Origin: JAOUEA01 sp963821925
GTDB lineage: Bacteria; Actinomycetota; UBA4738; HRBIN12
Assembly: GCA_963821925.1 (NCBI GenBank)
Contig: CAWGFO010000009.1
Span: 62,001 to 126,000, forward strand
Direction: 5' to 3'
Length of the DNA stretch: 64,000 nucleotides
Below are positions 6,909-15,242 of the stretch, piece after piece. How positions within the stretch are numbered: the first letter of the stretch is position 1; each line of letters starts with the position of its first letter. Both the position numbers and the translations under genes were made by a program. The notes under the pieces are model-generated. The model did no database searches and was not told the origin of the DNA. It saw only the letters and a program-made list of their open reading frames with translations.

Positions 6909-9900
6909 TGCCGAGGCGCATGGACCTCCAGCGGATCATGGTGATCGGGTCGGGCCCGATCGTGATCGGCCAGGCGTGCGAGTTCGACTACTCGGGGACG
7001 CAGGCCTGCAAGGTCCTGCGACGCGAGGGCTTCGAGGTCGTGCTCGTGAACTCGAACCCCGCCACGATCATGACCGACCCGCAGTTCGCGGACCGGACCT
7101 ACATCGAGCCGCTCACGCCCGCGTCGGTGCTGTCGATCCTCGAACGCGAGAAGCCCGACGCCCTGCTGCCCACCTTGGGTGGCCAGACCGCCCTGAACGT
7201 CGCGGTGGCGCTCGCGGAGTCGGGCGATCTCGAGCGCTTGGGCATCGCGTTGATCGGCGCCTCGCTCGAGGCGATCCACAAGGCCGAGGACCGGAGCGGG
7301 TTCAAAGAGGCGATGCTCGGGGCGGGGCTCGACGTGCCGCGCGCGGGCATCGCGCACACGCTCGACGAGGCCCTCGCGCTGGGCGAGTCGATCGGCTACC
7401 CGCTGATCGTGCGCGCGTCGTTCACGATGGGCGGCGGCGGCAGCGGGTTCGCCGACGACCGCCAGGAGCTCGCGACGCTGGCGGCGCGCGGCCTCGAGAT
7501 CTCACCGGTCACCGAGATCCTCGTCGAGGAGTCGATCGCGGGCTGGAAGGAGTTCGAGCTCGAGGTGATGCGCGACGCCGACGACAACGCCGTCGTGATC
7601 TGCTCGATCGAGAACGTGGATCCGATGGGCGTGCACACGGGCGACTCGATCACCGTCGCCCCGCAGCAGACCCTCACCGACCGCGAGTACCAGCGGATGC
7701 GCGACACGGCCCTGCAGGTCCTGCGCGTGATCGGCGTGGAGACCGGCGGGTCGAACGTGCAGTTCGCCGTGCACCCCGAGACCGGCCGCCAGGTGCTGAT
7801 CGAGATGAACCCGCGCGTCTCGCGCTCGAGCGCCCTCGCCTCGAAGGCGACCGGGTTCCCGATCGCGAAGATCGCCGCCCTCCTCGCGGTCGGATACCGG
7901 CTCGACGAGATCGTGAACGACATCACGGGGGAGACGCCCGCGTCGTTCGAGCCGACCCTCGATTACGTGGTCGTGAAGATCCCCCGGTTCGCTTTCGAGA
8001 AGTTCGGAGAGGCCGACCCGCGGCTCACGTCCACGATGAAGTCGGTGGGCGAGACGATGGCGATCGGCCGCACCTTCAAGGAGGCGCTCGGCAAGGCCCT
8101 GCGCGGGATCGAGAAGGCCGGGTTCGACCTCGGTGCCGAGTATCTGGCTGGGTTCGAGGCCGACCTCCTGACCGCCCTGCGGGACGGCACCGAGGTGCGG
8201 CTCCACCTGATCGAGCGCGCCCTGCACGCCGGCAGCACGGTCGAGCAGATCGCGGCGGCCTCGGGCATCGACCCGTGGTTCATCGACCAGATCGCCGAGG
8301 TCGTCGAGGAGGGGACGGCGCTGCGCGGGCGACCGCTCACGACGCTCTCCGCCGTGGAGCTCCGCGACGCGAAACGCCTGGGGATGTCCGACGGCCGCCT
8401 GGCGCTCCTGACCGGGGCGACCGAGGCCGCGGTGCGCCGCCACCGCGAGGCGCTGGGGGTCGCGCCCGTGTTCAAGACCGTCGACACGTGCGGCGGGCGA
8501 GTTCCCGGCGCGCACGCCGTACCACTACTCGACCTACGAGGAGGAATCCGAGGTCCTGCCCGCGGAACGGCCTCGCGTCGTGATCCTCGGCGCCGGCCCG
8601 AACCGGATCGGTCAGGGCATCGAGTTCGACTACGCGTGCGTGCACGCGGCCTTCGCGCTCGAGGAGGCGGGGTTCGAGTCGGTGATGGTGAACTCGAACC
8701 CCGAGACCGTCTCGACCGATTACGACACCTCGAGCCGGCTGTACTTCGAACCGCTCTCGCCCGAAGACGTGCTCGCGGTCTGCCACGCCGAACGGCCGGT
8801 GGGCGTGATCGCCCAGCTGGGCGGACAGACGCCGCTGAAGCTCGCACGGATCCTCCAGGACGAGGGCTTCGCGATCCTCGGCACCTCGCCGGCAGCGATC
8901 GACCTGGCCGAGGACCGCGGGAAGTTCGCGCAGATCCTGCACGAGCTCGAGATCCCCGCGCCGCCGCACGGAGAGGCGCGCACGATGGAGGAGGCCCGCG
9001 CGATCGCGGCGCAGATCGGGTACCCGGTCGTCGTGCGGCCCTCCTACGTGCTCGGCGGCCGCGCGATGGAGATCGTCTACGACGAGGAGGACCTCGAGCG
9101 ATTCGTGCGTACGGCGTCGGAGGCCTCGCCCGACCACCCGGTGCTGATCGACCGGTTCCTCGAGGGCGCGATCGAGGTCGACGTGGACGCGGTGTGCGAC
9201 GGCGGCGACGTTTTCATCGGCGGCGTGATGGAGCACATCGAGGAGGCGGGGGTGCACTCCGGCGACTCGTCGTGCCAGATCCCGCCGGCCACCCTCGGTG
9301 ACGACGAGCTCGACCTGATCGAGGACATCACGCGCCGGCTGGCGCGCCGGCTCGGCGTGATCGGCCTGCTGAACCTCCAGCTCGCCGTGAAGGACGAGCG
9401 GATCTGGGTGATCGAGGCGAACCCGCGGGCCTCGCGGACCGTGCCGTTCGTCTCGAAGGCGATCGGTGTCTCGCTCGCGCGGGTGGCGACGCTCATCCTG
9501 GCCGGCCGCTCGCTCGCGCAGCTCGCGGCCGAGGGCGTGCTCCCCGCCGATCCCCACCACTACCGGCACCTCCCGTACGCGAGCGTGAAGGCCGCCGTGC
9601 TGCCGTTCGGACGGTTCCCGGGTGTCGACACGGTCCTCGGTCCCGAGATGAAGTCGACCGGCGAGGTGATGGGGGTCGACGCCGACTCGGGCATGGCCCT
9701 CGCGAAGGCGATGGTGGCGGCGGGCCATGCGTTGCCGACCGGTGGCACGGTCTTCGTGAGCGTGGCGAACCGCGACAAGCGCGCGATCGTGTTCCCGGCG
9801 AAGCGGCTCGCCGACATGGGGTTCCGGCTGCTCGCGACCGGCGGGACCGCCGGGGTGCTGCAGCGCGCCGGGATCCCGGTCGAGCGCGTGCAGAAGGTGA

Positions 9901-10211
9901 GCGAGGGCGACCAGCACGTGGGGGACCTGATCAGGGGCGGGCAGATCGACCTGGTCGTGAACACGCCGTTCGGCCGCGGCGCGCGGACCGACGGCTACTA
10001 CATCCGCACCGCGTCGGCCGCCGCGGGCGTGCCCTGCATCACGACGTTGCCCGGGGTGTTCGCCGCCGTGCGCGGGATCGAGGCGCTCCGCGGGGATCCG
10101 ACCGAGCCGCGCTCGATCCAGGAGCACCATGCCGAGGCCCTGACCGAGCCGGTCCAGGTGCGGCTGACGTTCGACGAGGCCGCGGCCGCGAGCGTGGGGG
10201 AGGCGCCGTGA
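6908..10211 (+). CDS. carB: Carbamoyl-phosphate synthase large subunit, interrupted by a one-base frameshift
   Basis: Joining two reading frames gives about 1,100 residues, the normal CarB size. The first half runs from MVIGSGPIVIGQACEFDYSG through both ATP-grasp regions to FKTVDTC. The second half resumes with EFPARTPYHYSTYEEESEV and then GAGPNRIGQGIEFDY, and ends in the allosteric MGS-type domain with LATGGTAGVLQRAGIPVERV. The break is at 8492-8498, where GGCGGGC needs one base removed (GGCGGC) to restore the frame, near codon 530, close to the junction of the two synthetase halves. Assembly error, a true mutation or a genuinely split gene are possible; the first is most likely. Confidence 0.9.
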
Positions 10212-11080
10212 AGCAGGTCCGGGCCGAGGTGCTGTCCACGCGCACGCTGGGCGCCTACCACTCGATCACGCTCGTCGCGCCCGAGATCGCCGAGAAGGCG
10301 CGCCCCGGGCAGTTCCTGGCGATCCAGATGCCCGAGGGGCGCGAATTCCTGCTGCGGCGCCATTTCGCCGTGCACCAGGCCTCCCGCCGGGGCGGCTGGG
10401 CCGGGACCTTGGAGTTCGTCGTCGATCCGGGCGGCCCCGGCACGGACTGGCTCACGACGGTCAAGGCCCACGAGTTCCTCGAGGTGATCGGCCCGCTCGG
10501 CAAGGCCTTCGCCTATCCGAAGCGCCTCACGAACTGCCTCCTGATCGCCGAGGGCCACGGTGCAGCCTCGCTCTACTTCCTCGCGCAGGAGCTGCTGGCG
10601 CGTGGCAAGCGTGTCGACATGGTGGTGGGGGGCGAGACCCTCGAGCGGGTGTTCAAGCCGATCGAGGCCAAGCGTCTGTCCCAGACCGTGGCCGTGATGA
10701 CGGCCGACGGCACCCTCGGGGATCGCGGCGGGGTGCTCGACGCGCTCCCCGAGATGGTCGAGCGAACCGGCACCCAGGTCGTGTACGCGGCCGCGCCACC
10801 CCTGACGCTGGAACGGGTCGCCGCGTTCTGTCGCGAGCGGAACCTGCCCGCGCAGGTCGCGATCGAGGAGCGGATGGGCTGCGGATACGGCCTGTGCCAC
10901 ACCTGCGTGGTGCCGGTGGCCCGCAAGGACGGCAGCGGCTACGACCATCTGCGGTCGTGCGTGGACGGCCCGGTGTTCAACCCGGCACGGGTGCTGTGGG
11001 ACCGGTGGCTCTCGGAGGCGCCCACGATGCTGCCCACGCCCCCCGAAGGACTCCCGGTGGTGCGCTCGTGGCCGGGGTGA
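10208..11080 (+). CDS. pyrK: Dihydroorotate dehydrogenase electron-transfer subunit (PyrK-like)
   Basis: A 290-residue ferredoxin-reductase-type protein that would carry electrons from class 1B dihydroorotate dehydrogenase to NAD through FAD and a [2Fe-2S] cluster. The FAD domain contains ARPGQFLAIQM and RRHFAVHQA, the NAD domain LLIAEGHGAASLYFLAQEL, and the cluster cysteines occur in GCGYGLCHTCVVPV and the later LRSCVDGPVF. Start GTG 10208 overlaps the carB stop (GTGA). Its position next to pyrD supports a PyrDK pair. The NAD-domain motif has EGHGAAS where EGxGxAP is more usual. Confidence 0.9.
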   Translation: MKQVRAEVLSTRTLGAYHSITLVAPEIAEKARPGQFLAIQMPEGREFLLRRHFAVHQASRRGGWAGTLEFVVDPGGPGTDWLTTVKAHEFLEVIGPLGKAFAYPKRLTNCLLIAEGHGAASLYFLAQELLARGKRVDMVVGGETLERVFKPIEAKRLSQTVAVMTADGTLGDRGGVLDALPEMVERTGTQVVYAAAPPLTLERVAAFCRERNLPAQVAIEERMGCGYGLCHTCVVPVARKDGSGYDHLRSCVDGPVFNPARVLWDRWLSEAPTMLPTPPEGLPVVRSWPG

Positions 11081-12033
11081 AGCGCACGCTCGCCGTCGAC
11101 CTGGGGGCCGGGCTCGTACTGCCCACGCCCGTCATGGTGGCCTCGGGGTGCGCGGGTACGGGGCGCGAGCTGGGTGGGCTGATCGACCTCCGCAAGGTCG
11201 GCGCGGTGGTCAGCCGGAGCATCACGCTCGAGCCGGATCGCGGGACCTCGACGCCGCGGATCGCCGAGTCGGCCTCGGGCGCGGTCTGGTCGACGGGGCT
11301 GCAGAACCCCGGGATCGACGCCTTCGTCGCCGAGGAGCTCCCGCGACTGGCGCGCAGCGCGCACGTCATCGTCTCGATCGCCGGTGGCTCCCTCGAGGCG
11401 TACGTCCGGATGACCGGAGCGCTCCAGGGACGGCCCGACGTCGCCGCGCTCGAGGTACACCTGTCCGCCCCCGACGTCGAGATGCAGCGCGACGTGCTCG
11501 GGTTGCACGTGGACCGCGCCGTCGAGATCGTCGGCGCGGTCGCCCGGATGTCCCTCGTGCCGGTGTTCGCGAAGATCCCGATCTGGGCGAGCGACGTCGT
11601 CGAGCTGTCGCGGGGCGCGGTTCGCGCGGGTGCGCACGGGCTCGTGCTCGGCGGGCCGCCGCCCGCGCTGTCGGTCCAGGCGGAGCGATTGCGTCCCGCG
11701 CTCGGCGCCGTCACCGGGTGGCTCAGCGGCCCGGCGATCAAGCCGATGATGCTCCGCGCCGTCTTCGAGGTGGCGCGCGCGGTCCCCGACGTGCCCATCG
11801 TGGCGGTCGGCGGGATCCGGTCGGGGGAGGACGCGATCGAGGCGATGCTCGCCGGCGCGTGGGCCGTCCAGGCCGGTACGGCGGTGCTGATCGACCCCGA
11901 GGCGCCGGTCCGGATCGCCCAGGGGGTCGTCCGGTACCTGAAGGCCAAGGGGCTCGCGTCGCCCGCCGACGTCCGCGGGCGCCTGCGGGTGCCCGCGTCG
12001 TTCGGCGCCCTCGAGGAGGAGGCCGCCCCATGA
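11077..12033 (+). CDS. pyrD: Dihydroorotate dehydrogenase-like protein (class 1B) without the catalytic cysteine
   Basis: A 318-residue TIM-barrel flavoprotein placed to oxidise dihydroorotate with PyrK. Family signs are VDLGAGLVLPTPVMVASGCAG, STGLQNPGIDAF, GWLSGPAIKPMMLRAVFEVA and VPIVAVGGIRSGEDAIEAMLAGA. The loop that normally reads NxSCPN is HLSAPD here, so the cysteine acting as catalytic base in class 1 enzymes (serine in class 2) is Ala131. The INT asparagine region is also replaced by LGGPPPA. GTG 11077 gives a GTGA overlap with pyrK; GTG 11068 is an alternative. Function in UMP synthesis is inferred from the operon. Confidence 0.82.
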   Translation: MKRTLAVDLGAGLVLPTPVMVASGCAGTGRELGGLIDLRKVGAVVSRSITLEPDRGTSTPRIAESASGAVWSTGLQNPGIDAFVAEELPRLARSAHVIVSIAGGSLEAYVRMTGALQGRPDVAALEVHLSAPDVEMQRDVLGLHVDRAVEIVGAVARMSLVPVFAKIPIWASDVVELSRGAVRAGAHGLVLGGPPPALSVQAERLRPALGAVTGWLSGPAIKPMMLRAVFEVARAVPDVPIVAVGGIRSGEDAIEAMLAGAWAVQAGTAVLIDPEAPVRIAQGVVRYLKAKGLASPADVRGRLRVPASFGALEEEAAP

Positions 12034-12713
12034 TCCCGCGCCCCGAGAACCCGCTGATCGTCGCGCTCGACGTGTCCGACCTCGGGGAGGCCGAGCGGCT
12101 CGCCGCCACCCTCGCGCCGCACGCCGGCATGCTGAAGGTCGGGCTCGAGCTCTTCTGGGCGCACGGCCCGGAAGCGGTGCGGCGCATCGCCTCCCAAGGC
12201 AAGGTGTTCGTGGATGCGAAGCTCCACGACATCCCGAACACGGTCGAACGGGCCGCGGCGAACATCGCCAGGTTGGGCGTCGACATGCTGAACGTCCACG
12301 CCCTCGGCGGGGACGCGATGATGCGCGCGGCGCTCGAGGGGGCGGCCCGCGGCGCGGCCGATGCGGGCCGTCCGATGCCGCTGGTGATCGCGGTGACCGT
12401 GCTCTCCTCGCAGTCAGGGGAAGATCTCGCGAGCCCGGCCTCGCTCGCGTTCGAGGCGAAGGCGGCGGGGCTCGACGGCGTCGTCGTCTCGGGCGCCGAC
12501 GTACGCGACGTACGCGACGCCTGCGGCGACGGGTTCTGCCTCGTCGTCCCGGGGATCCGCCCGGCCGGCTCGAACGGCGACGATCAGGTGCGGGTGCTGA
12601 CCCCCGGCGAGGCGATCGAGCGGGGGGCCGACTACCTCGTGGTCGGCCGGCCGATCACCGGGTCGCCCGACCCGGGCGGCGTCGCGCGCGGCATCCTCCT
12701 CGACGTGGGCTGA
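12030..12713 (+). CDS. pyrF: Orotidine-5'-phosphate decarboxylase
   Basis: A 227-residue TIM-barrel enzyme that makes UMP from OMP, the last step of the operon. It opens with NPLIVALDVSDLGEAERLA, has the catalytic charged cluster in VFVDAKLHDIPNTVERAAAN, then LVVPGIRPAGSNGDDQVRVLTP and the phosphate-binding DYLVVGRPITGSPDPGG. The DAKLHDIP signature places it in the E. coli/B. subtilis subgroup rather than the mycobacterial type. Start ATG 12030 overlaps pyrD (ATGA), with a GAGGAGGAGG purine run just upstream. No orotate phosphoribosyltransferase (pyrE) is in the window. Confidence 0.96.
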   Translation: MIPRPENPLIVALDVSDLGEAERLAATLAPHAGMLKVGLELFWAHGPEAVRRIASQGKVFVDAKLHDIPNTVERAAANIARLGVDMLNVHALGGDAMMRAALEGAARGAADAGRPMPLVIAVTVLSSQSGEDLASPASLAFEAKAAGLDGVVVSGADVRDVRDACGDGFCLVVPGIRPAGSNGDDQVRVLTPGEAIERGADYLVVGRPITGSPDPGGVARGILLDVG

Positions 12714-12758
12714 GCGCCGCCGGAGACCGAAAACCGCAGGCAGCACGCGGTGCTCGCG

Positions 12759-12788
12759 TTGTCCGCCCTCCGACGGGGTGCGTATACT
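12759..12788 (+). promoter_or_regulatory. Promoter of the mIHF-gmk-rpoZ group
   Basis: TTGTCC (12759-12764) and TATACT (12783-12788) are separated by 18 bases, a good sigma-70-type match. The transcript would have a leader of about 40 bases with GAAGGAG (12821-12827) ahead of the mIHF start. Confidence 0.65.
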
Positions 12789-12834
12789 CCCCGGCGTTCA
12801 CGACCCGACACGACCCGAGCGAAGGAGCACCGCG

Positions 12835-13146
12835 ATGGCGCTACCCACCTTGACCCCCGAGCAGCGGCAGCAAGCCCTCGAGAAGGCCGCCATCGCGCGC
12901 AAGAAGCGCGCGGAGCTGAAGGGGGAGTTGAAGTCCGGCAAGAAGTCGCTGGAGGACGTCCTCGACCGCTCGGGAGACGACATCGTCGGCAAGATGAAGG
13001 TGTCCAACGTGCTCGAGTCGCTTCCAGGTGTCGGCAAGGTCCGCGCCCAGAAGCTGATGGAGGAGCTCGACATCTCCGCGAGCCGTCGCGTGCGAGGCCT
13101 CGGCGCCAAGCAGCGCGAGCAGCTGCTCGAGCGGTTCAAGAAGTAG
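12835..13146 (+). CDS. mihF: Actinobacterial integration host factor (mIHF)
   Basis: A 103-residue basic nucleoid protein, the same length class as mycobacterial mIHF. It begins ALPTLTPEQRQQALEKAAIA and has the lysine/arginine-rich helix RKKRAELKGELKSGKK, followed by the DNA-binding helix-turn-helix segment KMKVSNVLESLPGVGKVRAQ and the end RRVRGLGAKQREQLLERF. It would bend DNA and stimulate recombination and nucleoid packing. The start has GAAGGAG eight bases upstream; an upstream in-frame start lies at the promoter and is not used. It precedes gmk, the standard actinobacterial arrangement, and is strong evidence for the phylum. Confidence 0.95.
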   Translation: MALPTLTPEQRQQALEKAAIARKKRAELKGELKSGKKSLEDVLDRSGDDIVGKMKVSNVLESLPGVGKVRAQKLMEELDISASRRVRGLGAKQREQLLERFKK

Positions 13147-13180
13147 CACGGCCCTGGCCACGCGCCGCGGCACCCTGATC

Positions 13181-13768
13181 GTGATCGCCGGCCCCTCGGG
13201 GGTCGGCAAGGGAAGCGTCGTCAAAGCGCTCCGCGCACGAGACTCCGACGGCCTGCGGCTCTCCGTCAGCGCCACCACCCGCACGCCGCGTTCCGGCGAG
13301 GTGCCGGGCGTCGACTACGTCTTCGTCGATGATGCCGAGTTCTCCCGGATGGTCGAGGCGGGCGAGCTGCTCGAATGGGCTGAGGTCTTCGGCAACCGCT
13401 ACGGCACCCCCCGCGCTTACGTCGACGCCGAGCTCGACGCCGGTCACGACGTGATCCTCGAGATCGACGTGCAGGGTGCGCAACAGGTGCGGGCGCAGGC
13501 GCCCGACGCCCTGCTGATCCTCCTGGAGCCGCCCACGCTCGAGGAGCTGGCGTCGCGGCTGCGCGGCCGCGGCACCGAGAGCGAGGAACGGATCGCGACC
13601 CGGCTCGAGAAGGCGGACTGGGAGCTGGCGCAGCGCGGATCGTTCGACCACGTCGTCGTGAACGACGACCTGGAACATGCATCGTCGCAGGTCGCTGCTA
13701 TCATCGATGCGTCCCGCGCCGAGTCCTCGGCCGACGGGCGCGACCCCACGGAGGACCGTTCCGGATGA
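13181..13768 (+). CDS. gmk: Guanylate kinase
   Basis: GMP to GDP kinase. The P-loop is AGPSGVGKGSVVKALRA, the GMP-binding region SATTRTPRSGEVPGVDYVFV, then GNRYGTPRAYVDAEL, ILEIDVQGAQQVR and the lid helices. GTG 13181 is the only ATG/GTG/TTG available, but it would start two residues before the P-loop and remove the first beta strand. Reading back in frame gives RRGTLIV, as expected for the family, and a CTG at 13154 would start a protein beginning MATRRGTLIVIAGPSG. The true start is therefore probably the CTG. The 3' end overlaps rpoZ (ATGA). Confidence 0.9.
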   Translation: MIAGPSGVGKGSVVKALRARDSDGLRLSVSATTRTPRSGEVPGVDYVFVDDAEFSRMVEAGELLEWAEVFGNRYGTPRAYVDAELDAGHDVILEIDVQGAQQVRAQAPDALLILLEPPTLEELASRLRGRGTESEERIATRLEKADWELAQRGSFDHVVVNDDLEHASSQVAAIIDASRAESSADGRDPTEDRSG

Positions 13769-14010
13769 TCGAACCCAAGATCGACGATCTGCTCGCCGCC
13801 GTCGACTCCAAGTACTCGCTGGTGACCCTGGCCGCCAAGCGCGCCCGGGAGATCAACAGTTACTACAACCAGCTCGGTGAGGGCCGCGGCGAGTTCGTGC
13901 CGCCGCTCGTCGAAACCGGCTTCAGCAACAAGCCGCTCTCGATCGCCCTCGAGGAGATCGCCGAGGGGAAGGTCACGTACGAGCGCTCCGAGGAGCCTGC
14001 GGACGAGTAG
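13765..14010 (+). CDS. rpoZ: RNA polymerase omega subunit
   Basis: An 81-residue protein with the omega signature IDDLLAAVDSKYSLVTLAAKRAREIN (the first two helices) and the later LSIALEEIAEGKV. Omega chaperones the beta-prime subunit during core polymerase assembly. It starts at ATG 13765 in an ATGA overlap with gmk and sits in the conserved gmk-rpoZ-coaBC-metK-priA order. The middle segment NQLGEGRGEFVPPLVETG resembles the longer loop of actinobacterial omega proteins. Confidence 0.95.
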   Translation: MIEPKIDDLLAAVDSKYSLVTLAAKRAREINSYYNQLGEGRGEFVPPLVETGFSNKPLSIALEEIAEGKVTYERSEEPADE

Positions 14011-15229
14011 TTCGCTCGCGGGGCGCCGGGTCCTGCTCGGCGTCACCGGCGGCGTCGCCGCGTACAAGGCCGCGTTGCTCGCGCGGCTCCTGACGGGCGC
14101 GGGCGCCCACGTGACGGTCGTGATGACCGAGGCGGCCACCCGGTTCGTCGGACCCGACACGTTCGCCTCGCTGACCGGCAACCCCGTGCACACCTCGCTG
14201 TGGGAACGCCCGGGCGAGGTGATCCACGTCCGCCTCGCGCACGAGGCCGACCTCGTGGTGGTCGCGCCGGCGACGGCGAACCTGCTGGCCCGGCTCGCGC
14301 ACGGTGCGGCCGATGACCTGCTCACCGCCACGCTCCTCGAGTACGCCGGACCGCTCGTCGTGGCGCCCGCGATGCACACGGGCATGTGGACGCACCCGGC
14401 GACGCGCGCCAACGTCGCGGCGCTCGAGGCTCGAGGGGTCCGCTTCGTCGGCCCGGTCGAAGGCGCGCTCGCGCACGGCGACTCGGGCATGGGGCGGCTC
14501 GCCGAGCCCGAAGAGATCGCCGCGGCCGCCGAGGACGCGCTCCGGGGCGGGGACCTCGCGGGCCACACGATCGTCGTGACGGCGGGCCCCACCCACGAGC
14601 CGATCGACCCCGTGCGGTTCATCGGGAACCGCTCGAGCGGGAAGATGGGCGCCGCGATCGCGGCCGAGGCCCTCGGCCGGGGCGCTCGCGTCCGCCTGAT
14701 CCTCGGGCCCGGGACCGTAGACCCTCCGACCGGCGCCGAGCTCGTCCGCGTCACCACGGCCGAGGAGATGCGCGCCGCGGTGCTCGACGCGGTCGCGGGG
14801 GCGGACGCCGTGGTCATGGCGGCGGCCGTTGCCGACTTCCGCCCCAAGGACGCGGCGCGCCGGAAGCTGAAGAAGGGATCCGGCCCGCCGGAGCTCGCTC
14901 TCGAGCCCACCCCCGACATCCTGGCCGAGCTGGGTGAGCGAGACCGCGAGGCCCGGCCCCTCCTCGTAGGGTTCGCGGCCGAGACGAGCGACGTCGAGGC
15001 CGCCGGCCGCGAGAAGCTCCGCCGCAAGCATCTCGACCTGTTGGTCGCGAACGAGGTCGGCCGAGACGGCACGGGGTTCGGCGCCGACACGAACACCGCC
15101 GCGCTCGTGGCCGCCGATGGCGACGACATCGCGCTGCGTGACTGGACCAAGCGCGACCTCGCCCGGGCGATCGTGGACCGGATCGAGGGGCTCCTCGGCC
15201 CCGCTGACGGGCCGATGACGGGCGATTAG
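13997..15229 (+). CDS. coaBC: Bifunctional phosphopantothenoylcysteine decarboxylase / phosphopantothenate-cysteine ligase
   Basis: About 410 residues with two domains, covering two steps of coenzyme A synthesis. The CoaC flavoprotein domain begins LAGRRVLLGVTGGVAAYKA, has VVAPATANLLARLAHGAADDLL and the cysteine-free PAMHTGMWTHPATRAN (normally PAMNxxM). The CoaB domain starts HTIVVTAGPTHEPIDPVRFIGNRSSGKMG and contains MAAAVADFRPKD and KLKKGSG. No ATG/GTG/TTG exists near the expected N-terminus: GTG 13877 would add 40 residues read through rpoZ. CTG 13997 (MRTSSSLAGRRV) is the best candidate. It ends inside the metK -10 box. Confidence 0.88.
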   Translation: MRTSSSLAGRRVLLGVTGGVAAYKAALLARLLTGAGAHVTVVMTEAATRFVGPDTFASLTGNPVHTSLWERPGEVIHVRLAHEADLVVVAPATANLLARLAHGAADDLLTATLLEYAGPLVVAPAMHTGMWTHPATRANVAALEARGVRFVGPVEGALAHGDSGMGRLAEPEEIAAAAEDALRGGDLAGHTIVVTAGPTHEPIDPVRFIGNRSSGKMGAAIAAEALGRGARVRLILGPGTVDPPTGAELVRVTTAEEMRAAVLDAVAGADAVVMAAAVADFRPKDAARRKLKKGSGPPELALEPTPDILAELGERDREARPLLVGFAAETSDVEAAGREKLRRKHLDLLVANEVGRDGTGFGADTNTAALVAADGDDIALRDWTKRDLARAIVDRIEGLLGPADGPMTGD

Positions 15230-15232
15230 ACT
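15204..15232 (+). promoter_or_regulatory. metK promoter with leaderless geometry
   Basis: CTGACG (15204-15209), a 17-base spacer and TAGACT (15227-15232). The hexamer contains the coaBC stop codon. Only ten bases separate it from the metK ATG at 15243, so the transcript would have almost no leader. Confidence 0.65.
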
Positions 15233-15242
15233 CCGGCGCATC

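Noticed and set aside
5597..9301. A 1,234-residue frame through carA and carB
   Set aside because: It only carries real CarB sequence from 6908 to about 8495. Before that it is carA in the wrong frame, and after that the carB second half in the wrong frame; high GC removes stops.
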